A DNA stretch of 64,000 nt from Emydura subglobosa (taxonomy: Eukaryota > Chordata > Testudines > Chelidae). Position 1 is the first letter of the stretch. Each line of letters begins with the position of its first letter. Shown here piece after piece: positions 1-11,289 of this stretch. Below the pieces are notes generated by a model. It worked only from the letters and a program-made list of their open reading frames with translations, was not told where the DNA came from and ran no database searches. Where the stretch lies: positions 39,415,460-39,479,459 of the forward strand of contig ML679970.1 of assembly GCA_007922225.1 (NCBI GenBank). Reading direction: 5' to 3'. The translations under genes and the position numbers were made by a program.

Positions 1-27
1 GGCCTTAAAAGCTCCCTCCCATCAACA

Positions 28-226
28 TCAGCTCCACCTTAAAACACAAAATAAGCACTCCACAGTCTTCAATCCTGCGAAACCCTGAAGAGGATCTTGT
101 CCTTCAATGGTCACATCGAGCTCTAAAAACGAATAGAGCTCCATGTCTGCACCCTGAAGCACAGCGACACTGAATATTCCAGCTCCAACTTCCCACAACA
201 GGAGATTTTCAGTGACTTCTCTTAGG
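28..226 (-). other. candidate alternative terminal exon of HEMK1
   Basis: On the minus strand a pyrimidine-rich tract ending in CAG (just right of 226) is followed by an open frame of 65 codons ending in TGA at 30-28. The preceding HEMK1 exon (878-973) ends with two bases of a codon, and this exon supplies the third base and stays open, so the phase fits. The encoded text is rich in Leu and Glu (for example MELYSFLELDVTIEG) but does not resemble the normal HEMK1 C-terminus, which in mammals begins SIFLEVDP. It could be an alternative last exon, an exon of another transcript, or chance: an open frame of this length is expected by chance roughly 4% of the time. Confidence 0.25.
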
Positions 227-877
227 CTGGGAAAAAGTTAGACTTTCACACAAGACATGTAGAATGTCCTGGCTAAGTAAAGGGCTACAGTGCTGCTCTC
301 TAGTATTCCATGAGGGGCATCACACGGTAGTGAATGGAAACAGGGAATATCCTGGTAATTTATCATGGAGAAGATTAATCACTCAAGAAACAACCCCCGA
401 GATGATTTTTCTCCCTCCTGGGATGTTTTACAAAGTATTTACCACAGTCCATAGACAGGGGTGTCCACAGCATTTCTTTCTCCCAGATACCACTCCACTT
501 AGCCTTTTTTTTCTTTTCTGCTCTCCCTTTCCATCTCTTCACCTGCTATTCCCTTCTCTCTGCTTTTCCTCACTTCTATAACTTTTAGGGGCCTTCTTAA
601 ATAATGACCACCAAGCAACAATACCAAGCAGCTGGGATCACTTGCATGGCGCATAATCCCCATCTGATTGTGTTAATATCAGTAAATCTTTACTAATGCA
701 TGTGGCATTCTTATGTTGAGAGGGAATGGCTTTTTTCCCTTCTTTTCTTATGTGCATTTGACTTCTCCTTGTATCTGCTTATATTTCTGAATATAAACTA
801 TGAGTGAGGATAGGCAGAAGGTATGAAAAGTCAAATATAGACAGGCATTATGATTGTGTTAAAGTATCAGCACTTAC

Positions 878-973
878 CCATTATCCTTCAGGACACAAGG
901 AGCCAGAGCCAGAATTTTTTTGATCACTCTCATCCCATCATTACCCCCATCCAGGGCATCCAGGTCCTCATAA
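878..973 (-). CDS. HEMK1: HEMK1 coding exon (C-terminal part of methyltransferase domain)
   Basis: This 96-bp exon has a CAG acceptor at its right end and a GTAAGTG donor at its left end. Joined in phase to the exon at 2685-2790 it reads SYEDLDALDGGNDGM, then VIKKILALAPCVLKDNG. This matches the mammalian HEMK1 segment SYEDPAALDGGEEGM and ILALAPRLLKDSG. It is the last HEMK1 exon I can place. The conserved final exon (SIFLEVDP onward in mammals) is not found between 1 and 877, so the usual 3' end and 3' UTR lie off the left edge. Confidence 0.93.
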
Positions 974-994
974 CTGGAGGTTGAACACAAGGGA
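881..994. other. intronic sequence overlapping the exon edge; see exon 878-973
   Basis: Apart from the exon itself nothing else is identifiable here. The rest of the intron from 227 to 877 and from 974 to 1339 shows no exon, repeat family or RNA that I recognise. Confidence 0.3.
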
Positions 995-1339
995 TGAAAT
1001 CTCTCCGTTACCCACCTTTACATACAGCAGTAAAATGTGTTCATAGTAGTATCTCCCACTGGAAACAAGCACCAGAGGTTTCTCTGTGCACATGAAAGCA
1101 ATGGCTTGTGGGGCTGTGTCCCAGTGGAAAAGTCACAGTAATTTTGGAATTTGCAAAGAGGGAGCTTTCTAAGATACCTATGGTGACCCAAAGGGTGGCA
1201 TGTGTCATAGAGGGAGTTATTAGACTGCCACTAGGACTAGGCTGAGAGTGTCTTGGGCAATCATCATCAGGTATTCCTGATCTTCTGTTGACAGCTATAG
1301 CACTGCTCCTGCCAATTGTATTTAATAACAAGAGTAATT

Positions 1340-1545
1340 CTTAGCTCTGGTACTGGTCTTTTCCTCTCAAAGTGCTTTACAAAGATGGATAAATGTTTTA
1401 TTCCCATTTTACTCCTGGGGAAACTGAGGCAAGGAGTGGTTAAATGACTTGTTTTCGGTGCCACAGCATATTCAGGGTGGAATGTGGACTAGAACCGAGG
1501 TCTCCTGACTTGTCATCTGGTGCCCACGGCACTGCCTCCTCAGCC
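1340..1545 (-). repeat. MIR-like SINE
   Basis: The segment contains the standard MIR landmarks in reverse: a run like CATTTTAC, then GGGGAAACTGAGGCA, AAATGACTTG, and a decayed 'accgaggtctcctga' block. It is an old copy and lies in a HEMK1 intron. Confidence 0.7.
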
Positions 1546-1880
1546 TAAGGGCACTGACCAGAACTGCAACTTGCTTGGCTAGTAAGCAGAATTATTATTA
1601 TTCAAGGCTTCAGCTGGGCTGCTAGGTGCACTTATGTCATCTCTGCACTTCTCACAGTTGGAAGGGAAAAGTGGGCAGATGAGTAGGTGGCAGAACAACA
1701 TATCACTTTTTCTTCTGGTTCAAACACTGCCAACAGCCATGTTGAGATGCCCTCTAACCTAACATAGAGCAGTACAATACAGAAGGATCTACCTAGTTCA
1801 GAAAAGTTTGAATTTGCACATCATTACTACAGGAAGTTTTCACCTTTCAGAGATGGAGTTTTTGGGGACTGACGTCATGC

Positions 1881-1994
1881 CAGATGTTGGGCTAAGGAAC
1901 CAGTTCTAACCCCCAGTTATATCAATACTGTGGGTGTCAGATGTTGGGCTAAGGAACCAGTTCTAAACCCCAGTTATATCAATATTGTGGGATA
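1881..1994. repeat. tandem duplication, 57-bp unit, two copies
   Basis: The unit starting CAGATGTTGGGCTAAGG at 1881 recurs at 1938, exactly 57 bp later. The copies differ at only a few positions, so the duplication is fairly recent compared with the surrounding repeats. It lies in the intron between HEMK1 exons 878-973 and 2685-2790. Confidence 0.92.
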
Positions 1995-2684
1995 CCAGCG
2001 GGCACAGAGGACAGCAAAGCACCCATCACTGGTCCAGCTACTGTACCCCAAAGGGCCTTACTCAGAGCTTTTTCATTAGACAAAAGCCTTGTAACAGATA
2101 GTGACTCTCATTATAGCTACCAATGGAAAGCAAATCAGCTCTAAGCTCCTGCCCCTCTGAGCTGCAGCCTGATTACTACAGCTGGTCCATCCAACCCTGG
2201 AGGAGTCACTACCCAGGAAACAGTAAGGTAGAATACTATAGTGAATTAGTATGGGAATGCACCAGGCATGCAACACCAGTCCTGCTCTCCCAGAAACAAG
2301 GAAAAGTGTTTCCAGCTCACAGACCCTTTCTAAGTCATGCAGTGTTTTCACATGTCTTTTGCCCAATTCCTAACGGTATCAGGTGTTACTCAGAAGTAGG
2401 CAAGCTCACCAGGAAACAAATGTGGCAAGAGGGAAACTCTAAACTAGGTCTGAAGAAGAGAGAATACTGAGATCCTCAGTTTGTGCAGGAATTAGAGAGA
2501 CTGGCTTCCAAATAAGGGTATCATTAGGTGGCTGCCCTTGCGGGACAGCATTCTGCCACTCCCCATCCACGACTGATATTTTCTAATTTGTTGGCACTAG
2601 AACCTTGAAACTTTTCTACAGCGAACAGAGAAGAGTGAAATAAAGCATGGGAAAGAGAAAAATAGATAGGTCTTGTCTGACTAC

Positions 2685-2790
2685 CTGAGGATCTCTTCAG
2701 CGAGGTGAGTCATGTCTTCATGGAAGACATAAGGTGGGTTACTGACTATAGTGTCCACAGGACCCCAGGGGATTAGCTTCTCCCAGGACC
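2685..2790 (-). CDS. HEMK1: HEMK1 coding exon with catalytic NPPY motif
   Basis: This 106-bp exon has a TGTAG acceptor and a GTAGTC donor. In phase with its neighbours it reads GSWEKLIPWGPVDTIVSNPPY, broken here as GSWEKLIPWGP and VDTIVSNPPYVFHEDM. NPPY is the signature of amino-group methyltransferases acting on glutamine, asparagine or adenine. In the HemK family it holds the side-chain amide of the target glutamine next to S-adenosylmethionine. Human HEMK1 has the same block (DLIVSNPPYVFHQDM). The motif is intact, so the gene looks functional. Confidence 0.95.
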
Positions 2791-3039
2791 CTACAGTAGA
2801 AAATAAATCAAAGCCAAATATCAGCCATAATTATGTATCTTCAAAGCTCATTACCCAAGTAAGATCTTGATAACAGCAACTCTATAGGCACAGGTTTGTC
2901 TCTCTCTCTGTGGATAGGATTTAATTTCACATCTTCTTAGACTAACCTGAATTGGTCCACCTCCCCAAGTTAATTTACATTGCCAGCCAGGTAACTGCAT
3001 TTTGGATAGACATGCCTGTGCTCACCACACCTATGCTAG

Positions 3040-3250
3040 CATTGCTAAAACAGAAGTGTAGATGTGGCAACATGGGCTTCCATGCAGGTTAGCAATGCAA
3101 GTACGTCCCAGGGCCCTGGGCGGGCTTGGACAGCCAATGGCTGAAGCCCAGGCCATTGTGTCTACTCTGATATTTTTAGTAAAGTTAGAGTGGGTCTGTC
3201 CACCTGAGCTGTAATCACACCTCCGGCTGCTGTGTAGACATACCCAACGA
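3040..3250. repeat. MITE-like interspersed repeat
   Basis: The ends carry the 'gtgtagac'-type words shared with other palindromic elements in this window (left GTGTAGATGT, right TGTGTAGACAT). The left end is degraded, so the borders are approximate. Confidence 0.4.
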
Positions 3251-4389
3251 GTAAGATAACCCAGAGCTAAGCACAAGGAAAAACCCAATCTTTCACACAA
3301 ACAATGCGCTGAAACAAAATATTTTGATGTAGAGGAGGATACCAAATCCGTCTGGATCCAGAGCAGAGGATACCGAATCCATCTGGATCTAGAAGAAAAT
3401 TTTAGGCTGCACAGAATTAGTACAGTTTTAATTTGGACAGGACACCAGGGTGAACACCCCAATCCTTCTTAAAGTGCTATGGGATCGCCAAGGGGCACAA
3501 ACAGTAAGCACCTTGGTTACCTGTGTATGTATCAGACACCACCTCCCATGGCACAATGCTTCCTACCTTCCCTGTGAGGCCAGTTTCAAGGAGAAAAGCA
3601 TCACATATTGACTCATGAACCCCACTTCCTGCAGCACCCTGGTTTTCCTTACATGTCTCCCAACCATGCAGTGCCTAGGCCCAGCCCAGTTTAGTTTAAT
3701 AAATCTGATGAAGCCACAGCCTCAGACGAAATGGGGGAGGGGAAGAAAAGGGAAGGAGTTGGGAGCTAGAGAAGATGCTTGGGGGCAAGGGGTGGAAGAG
3801 GAAGGGCACTGAGCTGGAAAGGAGGGAAAGAGATGCACAGAGACAGATTTTCCCTTGCGGGGCAAAAAATCAAATTTGTTTTTCAAAGCTGGAGCAAGTT
3901 CTTGGAACCTTTCCTTGCATATCCCTGTACAGAGACTGTGCATCTGACACAAAGAGCCACATTTTGAGAAAAGGAGGCTCAAAGTCCACACACAGCCACG
4001 TGCACTTATCTCTGCACATGCAGTTACCACAACTGCATGCACAATGAATGCTACTGCACACACAAACAGGCTTGCCCATCTCCAGCAAAGGTATCTGCAA
4101 ACATAAGTACACAGTTGTGCACACATTCTCCTCTGTGCACTAGTGCCTCTTTGGCCATGAGAACTTTGAAGATACAAGCATGCAGTGAAGAGTGACTCTC
4201 AGTTTTCACAGTACATTTCCTCTGCTACTGCAATACTGTACAGACATACCTGATATTTCACAGCCATGTAAGGATCTATCCTGTCTCATGGGCACAGTGT
4301 GTTACCAGCTTACAGTCAGCCACATGCACATAATGTGAGGTGAGATCTAAGTGTAGCAACAATCAGAAACATACACACGCCAGAGCTGT

Positions 4390-7068
4390 CTCTTGAGATC
4401 CCATCAGCCAGGATTAGGGTGATTAGCAACAAAGGTGATGTCGTGGTGGGCATCTGCTATAGACCACCAGACAAGGACGATGAGGTAGACAAAGCTTTCT
4501 TCAGACAACTAACGGAAGTTTTCAGATCACCGGCCCTGGTTTTCGTGTGGGACTTCAAATCACCCTGACATCTGCTGGGAAAGTAATACAGGAGGTTTTT
4601 GGAGTGTGTTGGGGACAATTTTTTGGTGCAAATGCTGGAAGAACCAACTAAGGGCTGTGCTCCTCTTGCTGTCACAAACAAGGAAGAATTGGTAAGGGAA
4701 GTAGAAGTGGACAGCAACCTGGGAAGCAGTGCCCATGAGATGGTCGAGATCAGGATCCAGACAAAAGGAAAAAAGGAGAGCAACAATACAGACCTGGACT
4801 TGGGAAAAGCAGATTTTGACTCACTCAGGGAACTGATGGCAGGATCCCTTAGGAGGAAATTTGAGAGGGAAATGAGTCCAGGAGAGCTGGCTGTATTTTA
4901 AAGAAACCTTATTGAGGGCACAGGAACAAACCATCCCTATGTGCAGAAAGAATAGCAAATATGGCAGGCAACCAGTGTGGCTTAAAGAAATCTTCAGTGA
5001 GCTTAAACACTAAAAGGAAGCTTACAAGAAGTGGAAGCTTGGACAGATGACTAGAGAGGAGTATAAAAATATTGCTTGAGCCCGCAGGGGTGAAATCAGG
5101 AAGGCCAAAGGAGTTGCAACTAGCAAGGGATGTGAAGGGTAACAAGAAGGGTTTCTACAGGTATGTTAGCAACAAGAAGGTGGTCAGAGAAGTCTGGGCC
5201 ACTTACTGAATGGGGGAGGCAACCTAGGGACAGATGATGTGGAAAAGGCTGAAGTACTCAATGCTTTTTTTGCCTCTCTCTTCACAGAGAAGCTCAGCTC
5301 CCAGACTACTGCACTGGGCAACACAGAATGGGGAGAAGGTGAGCAGTCCTCAGTGGTGAAAGAACAGGTTCAAGACTATTTTGAAAAGCTGAACATACAC
5401 AAGTCGATGGGGCCGGATGCAATGCATCTTAAGATGCAGAGGGGGTTGACTGATATGACTGCCAAGCCATTGGCCATTATCTTTTAAAATCATGGCAATC
5501 GTGGGAGGTTCCAGACGATTGGAAAAAGGCAAATAGTGCCCATCTTTAAAAAAAGGGGAAGGAGGAGGATCCAGGGAACTAACAACGAGTTAACCTCACT
5601 TCAATCCCCAGAAAAATCATGGAGCAGGTCCTCAAGGAATCCATTTTGAAGCACTTGGAAGAGAGGAAGGTGATCAGGAACAGTCAGCATGGATTCACCA
5701 AGGACAAGTCATGCCTGACCAACCTGATTACCTTCTATGAAGAGGTGACTGGCTCTGTGGATGTAGGAAAAGCGGCGGACATGATATACCTTGGCTTTAG
5801 CAAAGCTTTTGACACAGCTTCCCACAGTATTCTTGACAGCAAGTTAAAGAAGCATGGGTTGGATTAGGATAGAAAGCTGGCTAGATCATGGGGCTCAACG
5901 AGTAGTGAACAATGGCTCGATGTCTAGTCGGCAGCCGGTATCAAGCAGGAATGCCCCAGGGGTTGGTCCTGGGGCCGGTTTTGATCAACATCTTCATTGA
6001 TGATGGGGTGGATTGCACCTTCAGCAAGTTCACGGATGACACCAAGCTGGGGGAGAGTGGTAGATATGCTGGGGGGTAGGGATAGGATACAGAGTGACCT
6101 AGACAAATGGATGGATTGGGCTAAAAGAAATCTGATGAGGTTCAACAAGAACAAGTGCAAAGTCCTGAAAAATCCCATGCACTGCTACAGACTGGGGAAC
6201 AACTGGATAAGCAGCAATTATGCAGAATAGGACCTGGGGTTACAGTGACCAGGAAGCTGGATATGAGTCAATAGTGTGCCCTTACTGCCAAGAAGGCTAA
6301 CAGCATATTGGGCTGCATTAGTAGAATCACTGCCAGGAGATCCAGGGAAGTGATTATTCCCCTCCATTCGGCACTGGTGAGGCCACATCTGGAATAGTGT
6401 GTCCAGTTTTGGGCCCCACCCCACAGAATATGGATATGTATATGGATATGTTGCCTCCTATATATGTTGCCAATATTTGCTGTATTATTTCTACCAACTG
6501 CATCTGAGGAAGTGGCTGAAGCCCACGAAAGCTTATGCCTACTGAAATTAAATTTGTTAGTCTTTAAAGTGCTACAGAACTCTCGTTGTGTTTACACTAC
6601 AGAAAGGATGTGGACAAATTGGAGAGTCCACTGGAGGGCAACGAAAATGATGAGGAGACTGGGGCACATGACTTACGAGGAGAGGCTGAGGAAACTGAGC
6701 TTATTTAGTCTGCAGAAGAGAAGAGTGAGGGGGGATTTGATAGCAGCCTTCAACTACCTGAAAGAGGGTTCCAAAAAGGATGGAACTAGGCTGTTCTCAG
6801 TTGTGGCAGATGACTAAAAAAGGAGCAATGGTCTCAAGTTGCAGTGCGGGAGGTCTAGGTTGGATATTAGGAAAAAGTTTTTCACTAGGAGGCTGGTGAA
6901 GCACTGGAATGGGTTACCTAGGGAGGTGGTGGAATCTCCATCCTTAGAGCTTTTAAGGCCTGGCTTGACAAAGCCCTGGCTGGGATGATTTAGTTGGGGT
7001 TGGTCCTGTTTTGAACAGGGGTTGAACTAGATGTCCTTGTGAGGTCCCATCCATCCATAATCTTCTAT
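4390..7068 (+). mobile_element. 5'-truncated CR1 LINE (copy 1), interrupted
   Basis: Frameshifted pieces of CR1 ORF2 follow each other on the plus strand. Endonuclease text comes first (GDVVVGICYRPPD near 4435). A reverse-transcriptase N-terminal region follows at 4599-5487 ([16 protein letters not shown] at about 5250; HKSMGPDA), then [14 protein letters not shown] near 5690, FADD-region remnants near 6030, and a C-terminal MTYEERLRKLSLFSLQKRRVRGDLIAAFNYL at 6670-6760, quoted in parts. It ends with a CR1 tail near 7068. It has many stops and shifts, so it is dead. It lies in a HEMK1 intron on the opposite strand and ends about 110 bp from the HEMK1 exon at 7177-7226. A different repeat interrupts it at about 6421-6600. 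Confidence 0.92.
6421..6602 (+). repeat. interspersed repeat with hammerhead-like core, inserted in CR1 copy 1
   Basis: CR1 sequence resumes exactly after this block, so it is a later insertion. Flanks ACCCCACAG and ACACTACAG are a plausible diverged target duplication. Inside it, CTGAGGA (504-510 of the 6 kb block, i.e. 6504-6510), a short hairpin (6512-6526) and GAAA (6527-6530) followed by GCTTATGCC form a hammerhead-ribozyme-like core. The downstream text (TTTGTTAGTCTTTAAAGTGC) is shared with a copy at 53190-53284. Confidence 0.75.
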
Positions 7069-7176
7069 GATTAGGTCATTCTTGCCCCCGTTGCCTCTTA
7101 TTTTCATACCCACCTCCTCTCAATAAAATAAATGGGGAAAACCATCAGGGGAGATAGAAATATGAAAGGAAATTAC

Positions 7177-7226
7177 CAGAGGAGACATCGTAGTTGAGAA
7201 TTCTTATCCTGTCCTGTAGCTGCAAC
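7177..7226 (-). CDS. HEMK1: HEMK1 coding exon (50 bp)
   Basis: This short exon has a TTGTAG acceptor and a GTAATT donor. It reads R-LQLQDRIRILNYDVSSG across its junctions and matches human RLRLQDRIWIIHLDMTSE. The phase fits both neighbours (one base completes Arg; one base is left for Gly). It sits between the tail of CR1 copy 1 and an LTR-like element, with little unique sequence on either side. Confidence 0.93.
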
Positions 7227-7535
7227 CTACAACCCCAAGAACAGAGACAGGTGAGAGTAAGAGACATGTATGGATACAAGCAACACTACACTCAGGTCAT
7301 TCAATGGCACATTATTAATACAAGATATCACACCCATCTATGCAACCCCAATCACGATCTGCAGCAGGATTACCAATTAGCACAAAATCTGAAGGAAGCC
7401 ATGGCTCTGCTTTTTGCTTGCAGAGCAACCAGGTGCGAGTATTCAGAGCAGAGCACAACCTGTGCAGCCACAAAGATCTGTGTACACCCCCACTGCGCAC
7501 CTCAAAATCTTCCCACACCTTTGTGCGTGCCTTTT

Positions 7536-8308
7536 TGTGACAAAGTGGGATTTTTTTTTGGATAATATTTGTATGACACCTATGTGTACCTTGGTTTCTC
7601 CATATGTAGCACTGTTACCCAGTAGAGGGAAAAGGACTGTTTCTCTCAGAGAGATAGGACAGGCTGGGAAACACAAGTATGGGGGTCTCCTATCTGTCTG
7701 AGCGGTTCATTAAAAAGGACTGGCCAAGGACTGACCCCATATCAGTGAAAAATGTGAGAAGACAATGGAAAACCCAGTCACCAGACACTGACACCTAGCA
7801 ACCAACAACCTAGAGGGAGATGGATTTCCCCACTTCTCAACAGGGAAGCTGAGCAGAGACCCCAACTTGAGAACCAAGGACTGGGAAAGTGTGAGGTGAG
7901 GGATAAGAGCTGGCTGCTGAAGGAATCAGGGCTCTCACCTGGGAACTGACCAAGGAGGTCAGACACAGAGAGGCAGACAGAGCCTGAACATCGGGTTCAC
8001 TCCAACATGGCCGGCGTCTGGGAAATCAGACTGGACTATACTTAAACCTGCAATTTTCTATGCTAACCTAAGGACTTCCTGTGCTGTGTTCCAGCTGACT
8101 GACAAACCCTACTGTTAAGACAACGCTGCCTGAGTGTCACTGCAAATACTTGGTTAGGTGCATTAATCCCTGCAGAGCATACATCTCTACCAGGAATGTA
8201 CCTCAATTCAACTCACTGAACAAAGCTCATGGTGTGAAGCAGGAGTGCTAATGCCCCAGAGGTTCAGTCTTGGGAGCAGATAAGGCATGTGAAAACAAAA
8301 GCATCACA
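7536..8308 (+). mobile_element. LTR-like repeat
   Basis: It begins TGTGACAAAGTGGGA and ends near GCATCACA. The same 5' end (TGTGACCAAGTGGGA) recurs at 11379. I recognise this as a reptile LTR family, but no target duplication is visible and the right border is uncertain. Confidence 0.4.
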
Positions 8309-9048
8309 AGGCAGCTGATTCATCATGCAGGACACACACCAAGAGGGTGGGACCGCTTTAGGGTTAGGTCCATTATGGAGCAATGCAATAGAAAGAGGCT
8401 TTAGGGTTCCTGGGTTAGAATACCCTTACAAGGGTTCTCTCTCTACCCCGGCACCTCTATGGGCACTGAAGAGACACAGCTATATCAGTGCCTCTCAGCT
8501 TCAGCTGTACCTCACTGAACACTCTGCACTACTAAGATTCCCTAAGGAAACAGGAAATGTGGACTCTTCCCTCTTGCCAGTGAAGAACGAGAGAGTGAAC
8601 ACATGGCACTGGGGAAGGAAGGCACGGGTGATTTTCTGACACATTTTTGATCCCTCTGAGCCTGGAGGCAGCCAAAGGACAGACCACCCCCCTAGCTGCA
8701 TGCAAGTTAGACCAGCCTTGGGGCTGCCAGGGGATATACAGAGCATTATGCTCCAGTCCCAGCCCCTCATAATCCTGACATGCCCACTTCAAACCTGCTC
8801 CATAACCGTTTCTCATGCCAGGGTTCAGGTGCAGATTCTTCTTAACTAGGGGATCCCTCAGCTGTGGCCCTCACAACCACTGTAAATCCTAAATCCCCTC
8901 TGCCTCACTGGGGTGGAGCAAGGGGGTCTAGGTGCAGGAAAGCCATGATTAAGTTAGCCTGCTATTTTGGCAGTAATCCTATTTCACAGAAGCGGCCATC
9001 AAGGCAGAGAGCAGTGAAGTGACAAGCTGAAGGCCGCAGAGCAGGGCC

Positions 9049-9348
9049 AGGTCTACTCTACAGACTTGTTCCGGCACAGCTCTGTCTGCCATGGGTTGAG
9101 GAGGTGTGACCCCTGACTGACAGAGCTGTGCCAGCTGTTGAGGCAGTTATACCAGAAAAACTGCAATTTTACCAGTCTAGTTTATTTTGTTTGGGGGATG
9201 GGGTGGTAGCCCTGGAAAATAAGCAACACCAGCAAAAGCACAGCTTTGACAGGTTAAACTGCCTCCACACCAAGAGCGCTTTGGAGATATAGTGTATTGA
9301 TACGGCTATCCCCAGCAAAGCGCTCCTAGTGTAGATATGGCCTGAAAG
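9049..9348. repeat. MITE with degraded inverted ends
   Basis: The left end (GGTCTACTCTACAGACTT) and the inverted right end (CTAGTGTAGATATGGCCTG) are related, as in the other 'tctacact' palindromic elements in this window. It is non-coding and lies in a HEMK1 intron. Confidence 0.5.
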
Positions 9349-9349
9349 A

Positions 9350-11288
9350 GTGGCAGTAAGGAATAGAACCCAGCAGTCCTGACTCACCCTGGCTGTGTGC
9401 CTTAATCACAAAACCATCTCTCTCTTCTAAACACCAGATGGTCTCTTCTCTGAAAAGTCACAGGATTTCTCAGGATTTGCTGGCGGAATGGGACCCAGGC
9501 AAGTGGTTACTTGCAGACCAGTATGTTCCTGAGAGCTTTCTGTGATGATTCCAAAGACGCTCCCCACTCCCCCACACTCTATTATACAATGAATTAGAGG
9601 CAGTTTTTCAAATACACATTCTCTCTCCATGCAGAATAACTCATGGTAGCGGACTAAAACCCAGCCAAAGGAGTAAAGCATCCAGGATTTTTCTTCCCAA
9701 CTTTTCTACCCAATGTATTTGGGAAATGTAAGAGGTAACACGCTCCACACTGTGAGAAAGAATCCTGTTCCACTCCTAGACCCCAGCTTGCGCTCCCTAG
9801 GGGAGCAAGGACAGGGGTGCTGTAAAACAAGCACACGAGGGCCCTGGGGCGGGAGGGAGTGTAACGTGTCTATTTCAAGCACACCCCTCTGGGTGATGTG
9901 GGAGTGACATGATTAGCTCAGAACAATTCTCATCATTTAGGCAAGGTAGCTGTGACATGGGGCTTTAAAAGGAAGGTGAGCACAACAGTGGATTTGATCA
10001 GACAATAACATGGCTTCTTTCAAAACAATGGCAGGTTTGCAGACCTAGACAAGATCACAAGTTTGTCACAGACAGTGTATGCTGAAAACATGATATTGTT
10101 TGGCTCCTTGTTTATCTCCCTCAGCAAATCGTGATCAAATTAGCACAGTTAACAAGCGAGGAGATGAGTTTTCTCACTGTCAGAGCTACAACCTCAGCCA
10201 GGGAGGTGAAAATCTAGCCATCATTCTTCCTATTACATCATCAATCCATTCTAAGAGAATCTGCAACGAGGGCAGAGGTTGATTCCACTCTATATCATTT
10301 ATCCTCTCTCCCACCAGAACAGTATTTGGAAATGCTGGTTGTGAGAGTGAAAAAACAAAGCAGGGAATGCAGTGGACATGGTGGGACAGATTCTGTCCTG
10401 TGCTCTAGCCCTTATACTCACTCCATCAGCACATAAGGGCCAAAACTGTATTGCAAGGAGCTGAGGTAGAATTCTCCAAAGCATAGGGCCACTTAAGCAG
10501 CCCTATGCTGCACCCCCTTCCCTTTTGTAAGCCTCTGTGCAAAGGCTGTGTAGAGGCAGGACTGCGCAAGGGGGGGAGGGGAAGGAGCATGTAGAGGGAA
10601 TAAACTAGAATTGCCACCGTGCATGCCGCTATGAAGTTTCTGGGCTGCTCCAGACTGTGGAACAGCCCTCAGGGAACTCTCAGGAAGCTGCTGTAAATTA
10701 GAGCACCTTTGAAGTTGATCTAATCTACGCCAGGGGCCATTTCAGCCCTTGGAGCAGCCCAGAATCCTGGGGATGTAAGGGCACAATCAAGCCACCTTTG
10801 CTCCTCCCCCCCTGCACTGTACTTCCTGCAGATGCAGCACAGAATAGGCCCCAGTATTCTCAGACATGTCAGGAAGTCAGATTCTGGTGTCAGTTACAAT
10901 CCACATTAACTCATGTGGAGTCACTCTGGATTTCCACTAGTGTAACGGAGAGCAGAGTCGGCACAGAGAGTATATATGGTAAACGAGAAGGTGTCATTCT
11001 GACACCAGCACCATCCTGACTGCAATTTCACTGTCAACTGACAGCTGTAGGAGAGTGCATTCTGGCATTAGACTACTGTAGAGCTGATTCTGAAGCCCTT
11101 AAACCGAGCCACAGCGCAGGTGGCTGCTGTGAACTGTAGCGCGTTTCGTTACAACTCAGTTCTAGCTATAACCCAGACAGGAAGAAGGATGCTGTGGGAC
11201 ACCACACCAGCACACGAAGAAGTCAAGGTGCTGCCTGAGGGGTGAGATAAAACCTAGAGGTAAGAAAATAAGCAAAGCCCTGTCTGAA
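9350..11288. other. intronic, nothing identified
   Basis: Between HEMK1 exons, I see no exon, conserved reading frame or repeat family that I can name. Open frames here are short and without recognisable domains. Confidence 0.4.
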
Positions 11289-11289
11289 C

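Noticed and set aside
3722..4177. 151-codon Cys-rich minus-strand frame
   Set aside because: Composition follows CA-rich, imperfectly repetitive DNA; no conserved motif, no exon signals.
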